Assembly: GCF_018398395.1 (NCBI RefSeq)
Contig: NZ_JAHCBF010000002.1
Span: 1 to 64,000 of the forward strand
Direction: 5' to 3'
Source of the DNA: Croceicoccus gelatinilyticus
GTDB lineage: Bacteria > Pseudomonadota > Alphaproteobacteria > Sphingomonadales > Sphingomonadaceae
DNA: 64,000 nucleotides
Within the stretch, counting starts at the first letter, position 1. Each line of letters begins with the position of its first letter. Both the position numbers and the translations under genes were made by a program. The notes beneath the pieces were generated by a model. The model made no database searches, was not told the origin of the DNA, and saw only the letters and a list, made by a program, of their open reading frames with translations. Shown one piece after another: positions 60,682 through 64,000 of this stretch.

Positions 60682-61389
60682 CTAACCACCGCCGATCTGG
60701 CCAAGGATCAGGGCCAGCAGCAGACCCAGCGCCGTGGCGATGCCGACCAGCGTGGAGTCCGCCTTATATGCCTTTGGGAAGACTTCCGTGGCGAGGCTGG
60801 CGACAACGGCCCCCGCCGCAACGCAGCGTACGAAGCCCAGCAGGTTCTGGTTCAGCGAGGCAAAAAGGACGTTGCCGATGATCGCGGCCAGCGAGAGGAT
60901 GAGCGCCGTACCTGCCCAGACCGCCATGACCTTGCCCTTGGACATTTGCTGGTTCTCGCGCATCGAACGCGCACCGCTTGCCGCCTCTGGCAAATTCGAC
61001 AGAAGTATCGATGCGCCAAGCGCGGCGACTTCCTTGGGCCCGGCACTGATCAGCGCGACGCCCAGGGCAAGGTTTTCGGGAATGCCGTCCGTCGTGACCG
61101 CGGCCAGCAAGCCGCCGCCGCTGTTGCTGCCCCATTTTTCGTCGATCAGGTAGTCGATCACCGTGAACAGCACCGCGCCGACCGCCACGCCCAGCACGGC
61201 CGTGGTCGTATTGCTCTTCTCGATAGTGGGCTGGATCAGTTCGGTGACGAGGCTGAGCAGAAGGGCCCCGCCGGCCAGCGCCACGATGAAACCTTCGACG
61301 CGCTCATGCAGCTTGCCATAAACGCCCCAGAGCGCGCCGATGATCAGCGCGCCCGAAACGATGGCAACGACCGCGAGTGTCAGGCCCAT
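60682..61389 (-). CDS. ZIP-type metal transporter family protein
   Basis: A 235-residue membrane protein with about seven to eight spans. The first signature is VTTDGIPENLALGVAL, the ZIP transmembrane-4 pattern (usually HNxPEG, here DG-x-PENLALG), followed in TM5 by SILLSNLPEAASGA, the second half of the metal path. It would move zinc or another divalent metal into the cytosol. The substitutions in the metal-binding positions (Asp for His, Asn for Gly) resemble the ZIP-like subgroup of uncertain selectivity. It stands between the amidohydrolase and peptidase genes on the same strand. Confidence 0.85.
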   Translation of the reverse strand: MGLTLAVVAIVSGALIIGALWGVYGKLHERVEGFIVALAGGALLLSLVTELIQPTIEKSNTTTAVLGVAVGAVLFTVIDYLIDEKWGSNSGGGLLAAVTTDGIPENLALGVALISAGPKEVAALGASILLSNLPEAASGARSMRENQQMSKGKVMAVWAGTALILSLAAIIGNVLFASLNQNLLGFVRCVAAGAVVASLATEVFPKAYKADSTLVGIATALGLLLALILGQIGGG

Positions 61390-61456
61390 GCGAAAACTCC
61401 TTGCTCCCGGCCCTCAACGGACAAGTCGCAAGGAGCGTTCCTCATGGCAGTCTGCG

Positions 61457-62881
61457 TCAGTCGGCGTAAGCGTGGACGAGATCGGTCAGAGCCTTGCGCC
61501 CCCGATAGAGCGCATCGACCGAGATATGCTCGTCCAGCCCGTGCGCGCCGCTGCCCGACGGATCGTGATAGAGAGCGCTGAAGCCATAGGCTGGGATACC
61601 CACGGCAGAGAAGTAGAGCCCGTCAGTCGCACCCGTCGACATCGTCGGGATAAGCGGGACACCGGGATAGTACTTTTCGACCACGGCGCGCATCGGGTCC
61701 AGCACTCGCGGGTCGAGCGGCGGAGCCTTGGCGATGGGCTTGTCCTCGCGGACCTTGGCGATCGAGATGGCCGGATCGTCCATGATGCCGGTCAGTTCTT
61801 CCATGATCGCTTCGGGAGTGCGGCCGGGGAAGATGCGGCAATTGACGTTCGCGGTCACCGACTGGGGTAGCGCGTTCACCGCGTGGCCGCCGTCGATCAT
61901 CGTCGCCACGCAACTGGTGCGCAGCATCGAACGATACATCTTGTCCTCGTCGAGAACGGCGATGGCATCGGCGTCGGTCGGGTCGGCGACAACCGCCAAC
62001 ATCGCTTTGCCCACCGCGTCGTCGCGCGTGGCGCCCACTCCCGAGAAATAGGCCCGCGTCGTGTCGTTCAACTGCGCCGGAAAAGTATGCGCGCCGATTT
62101 TCTGCAGCGCGGCCGCCATCTGGTAGATCGCGTTGTCGCGCTTGGGCTGAGAGCTATGGCCGCCCGGATTGGTCACCGTAAGGCGATAGTCCTGGTAGAG
62201 TTTTTCGCCCACCTGCACGTTCTGCACGACGACATTACCCACGCCGTCTGAATCAACCGTCCCATCGGTCCGGCCCGAACCGCCCTCGTTGATGACGAAA
62301 GCCGCGTCGACAAGGTCGCGATGCTCTGTCGCCAGCCAGTTTGCGCCGTTGAAGGCGGTGTCTGTTTCCTCACCGCACGTCAGCGCCATCTTGATCGTGC
62401 GCGACGGGGCGTAGCCGTCCTTGGCAAAGTTCACGAACATGTCGGCCCAGATTGCGGCCATCGACTTGTCATCCGCAGACCCGCGCGCCCAGAAGAAGCC
62501 GTCTTCCTCGTAAAGTGTGAAGGGATCGCGCACCCAGTCCTCGCGCTTGGCCTCGACCACGTCGATGTGGGCCAGCAGCAGGACAGGTTCGAGCGAGGTG
62601 TCGGAACCCGGAATGACCGCGAACAGGTTACCTTCTTTCGGGTGATCGGGATGGACCATGACCTGCACGTTTTCGCTGTCCATTCCCGCGCCGGTCAGCC
62701 GGTCCGCGATCTGCTGCGAGGCAACCGTGCAACTGCCCGAAGACAGGGTCGTATTCGTCTCCACCAGCTCCTTGTAGATTTCGCGAAAGGCCAGTTCGTC
62801 GGCGCTACGTTCCGCCGCCTGTGCCGATACTGCGGTGAAGGAGATGGCAAGTGCCAGTGCGGGAAGGCTTTTTTGGATCAA
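61457..62881 (-). CDS. secreted M20/M25/M40 family peptidase
   Basis: A 474-residue zinc peptidase with a signal peptide ([15 protein letters not shown]) for export to the periplasm. Metal ligands are in [34 protein letters not shown] and [16 protein letters not shown] (Glu-Glu pair). A dimerisation domain lies at about 215-330, and the last ligand is in [18 protein letters not shown]. Members cleave dipeptides or remove amino acids from acyl-amino acids. The start codon is TTG. It is divergent from gyrB. Confidence 0.92.
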   Translation of the reverse strand: MIQKSLPALALAISFTAVSAQAAERSADELAFREIYKELVETNTTLSSGSCTVASQQIADRLTGAGMDSENVQVMVHPDHPKEGNLFAVIPGSDTSLEPVLLLAHIDVVEAKREDWVRDPFTLYEEDGFFWARGSADDKSMAAIWADMFVNFAKDGYAPSRTIKMALTCGEETDTAFNGANWLATEHRDLVDAAFVINEGGSGRTDGTVDSDGVGNVVVQNVQVGEKLYQDYRLTVTNPGGHSSQPKRDNAIYQMAAALQKIGAHTFPAQLNDTTRAYFSGVGATRDDAVGKAMLAVVADPTDADAIAVLDEDKMYRSMLRTSCVATMIDGGHAVNALPQSVTANVNCRIFPGRTPEAIMEELTGIMDDPAISIAKVREDKPIAKAPPLDPRVLDPMRAVVEKYYPGVPLIPTMSTGATDGLYFSAVGIPAYGFSALYHDPSGSGAHGLDEHISVDALYRGRKALTDLVHAYAD

Positions 62882-62992
62882 GATCGATGCTCCAACAGAT
62901 GTTGCATGAGCGTTGTTGAAGCACGATCAGACTGTGGATGGAAGGGGGGGCAAAGCCTTCCGAATCCGGCCCTTCATGCCTATATCATGGTC

Positions 62993-64000
62993 ATGGCAGA
63001 CAATACCGAGAACGCAGGGCCCACGCCCGACAACAAGGCGCCCGAGAACAAGAACGGCTACGGCGCGGAAAGCATCAAGGTCCTCAAGGGCCTCGACGCT
63101 GTGCGCAAGCGCCCCGGCATGTACATCGGCGACACCGACGATGGCTCGGGCCTGCACCACATGGTCTTCGAAGTCTCGGACAACGCGATCGACGAGGCGC
63201 TGGCAGGCCACTGCGACCGCGTCCTGATCGAACTGCACCCCGACAACTCGGTATCGGTCGACGACAACGGCCGCGGCATCCCGACCGACATCCACAAGGA
63301 AGAAGGCGTGTCGGCGGCAGAGGTCATCATGACCCAGCTTCACGCCGGCGGTAAGTTCGAGAATACCAGCGACGACAACGCCTACAAGGTGTCGGGCGGC
63401 CTCCACGGCGTGGGCGTCTCGGTCGTCAACGCGCTGTCGGAATGGCTGGAACTGACCATCTGGCGCGACGGCAAGGAACACTGGATGCGGTTCGAGCATG
63501 GCGACGCGGTCGCCCCTCTCATCGTGAAGGGCGACGCGCCGCTGAACGATGCAGGCGAACCGCGCAAGGGCACCCGCGTGCGTTTCTTGGCCAGCAACGA
63601 TACCTTCAAGAACGTCACCGAATACGACTTCGAAAAGCTTGAGCATCGCTACCGAGAGCTCGCGTTTCTCAATTCGGGCGTTCGCATCATCCTGCGCGAT
63701 CTTCGTCACGAGGAACCGAAGGAACACGACCTTTACTACGACGGCGGCATCGGCGCTTTCGTGAAGTACCTCGATCGCAACAAGCAGGCGATGATCCCCG
63801 AACCGATCGCGATCTCCGCGGACCGCGACGGCATCGGGATCGAGGTCGCTCTCGAATGGAACGATTCCTATTACGAGAATGTCCTGTGCTTCACGAACAA
63901 CATCCCGCAGCGTGACGGCGGCACGCACCTTGCCGCGTTCCGCGCGGCGCTGACGCGCACGCTCAACGGCTATGCCGACCGCTCGGGCCTTCTGAAGAAG
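62993..64000 (+). CDS. gyrB: DNA gyrase subunit B (5' part, continues beyond the window)
   Basis: The first 336 codons are in frame to the last base, about 40% of the roughly 800-residue protein. The N-terminal GHKL ATPase domain shows [54 protein letters not shown] and [20 protein letters not shown], and [14 protein letters not shown]. Gyrase introduces negative supercoils into DNA. The first 20 residues are a Asn/Pro-rich extension ([20 protein letters not shown]) absent from E. coli. An ATG at 62987 (two codons upstream) is equally possible. Confidence 0.97.
   Translation, partial: MADNTENAGPTPDNKAPENKNGYGAESIKVLKGLDAVRKRPGMYIGDTDDGSGLHHMVFEVSDNAIDEALAGHCDRVLIELHPDNSVSVDDNGRGIPTDIHKEEGVSAAEVIMTQLHAGGKFENTSDDNAYKVSGGLHGVGVSVVNALSEWLELTIWRDGKEHWMRFEHGDAVAPLIVKGDAPLNDAGEPRKGTRVRFLASNDTFKNVTEYDFEKLEHRYRELAFLNSGVRIILRDLRHEEPKEHDLYYDGGIGAFVKYLDRNKQAMIPEPIAISADRDGIGIEVALEWNDSYYENVLCFTNNIPQRDGGTHLAAFRAALTRTLNGYADRSGLLKK

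Noticed and set aside
62927-63928. A 333-codon minus-strand frame at the right edge
   Set aside because: Shadow of gyrB, whose plus-strand frame carries the full GHKL ATPase motifs and runs out of the window.

Overview
The window looks like a GC-rich alphaproteobacterial chromosome, most likely a sphingomonad (Novosphingobium/Erythrobacter-like). The evidence is the conserved block pckA / chvI-chvG-hprK-rapZ-EIIA(Man)-ptsH, a TonB-dependent receptor beside acyl-CoA catabolism genes, many acyl-CoA dehydrogenases and GSTs, and a J-domain/BolA/cobS neighbourhood. No rRNA, tRNA, CRISPR array or intact insertion sequence was found. All statements rest on reading the sequence; no database search was run.

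Layout. (1) 1-7.4 kb: catabolic genes. A truncated TonB-dependent receptor and a cupin protein lie on the minus strand. A tightly spaced plus-strand run follows: Rieske oxygenase, TetR regulator, fumarylacetoacetase-like hydrolase, SDR, acyl-CoA dehydrogenase, ACAD10-like phosphotransferase. It ends at a strong bidirectional terminator. Wobble positions are visibly AT-richer up to about 5.08 kb, suggesting an acquired module spliced onto an older acyl-CoA operon. (2) 7.4-17.4 kb: a seven-gene minus-strand operon (OB-fold protein, Ltp2-like thiolase-fold protein, acyl-CoA dehydrogenase, 2-oxoacid dehydrogenase E1alpha/E1beta/E2, VOC epimerase-like protein), a LuxR solo, and a divergent acyl-CoA dehydrogenase plus quinone oxidoreductase. 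This resembles a side-chain degradation pathway ending in a retro-aldol step. (3) 17.4-38.4 kb: core genes (ytoQ, prfC, SDR, aldose epimerase, pheT, pheS, pckA, chvI, chvG, hprK, rapZ, EIIA, ptsH, an RNA methyltransferase, rmuC, a Cys-rich copper protein, def, recR, fmt, truA, dodecin).

(4) 38.5-44.9 kb: cobS, then an apparently inserted cassette (HxlR regulator, two GSTs, DUF1428, double VOC, SRPBCC and GFA proteins), then a J-domain protein and BolA. (5) 44.9-59.2 kb: an exopolysaccharide locus with a flippase, three GT4 glycosyltransferases, two polymerase/ligase-like membrane proteins, Wzc-like kinase, Wza-like exporter and an acetyltransferase. In its middle sit two genes that match the head-spike pair (GhsA/GhsB, rcc01079/rcc01080 type) of the Rhodobacter gene transfer agent, whose known role is capsule binding. 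A virion receptor-recognition cassette inside a surface-polysaccharide locus is the most interesting feature of the window. (6) 59.2-64 kb: an amidohydrolase, a ZIP-like transporter, a secreted M20 peptidase and the 5' part of gyrB, which runs off the right edge.
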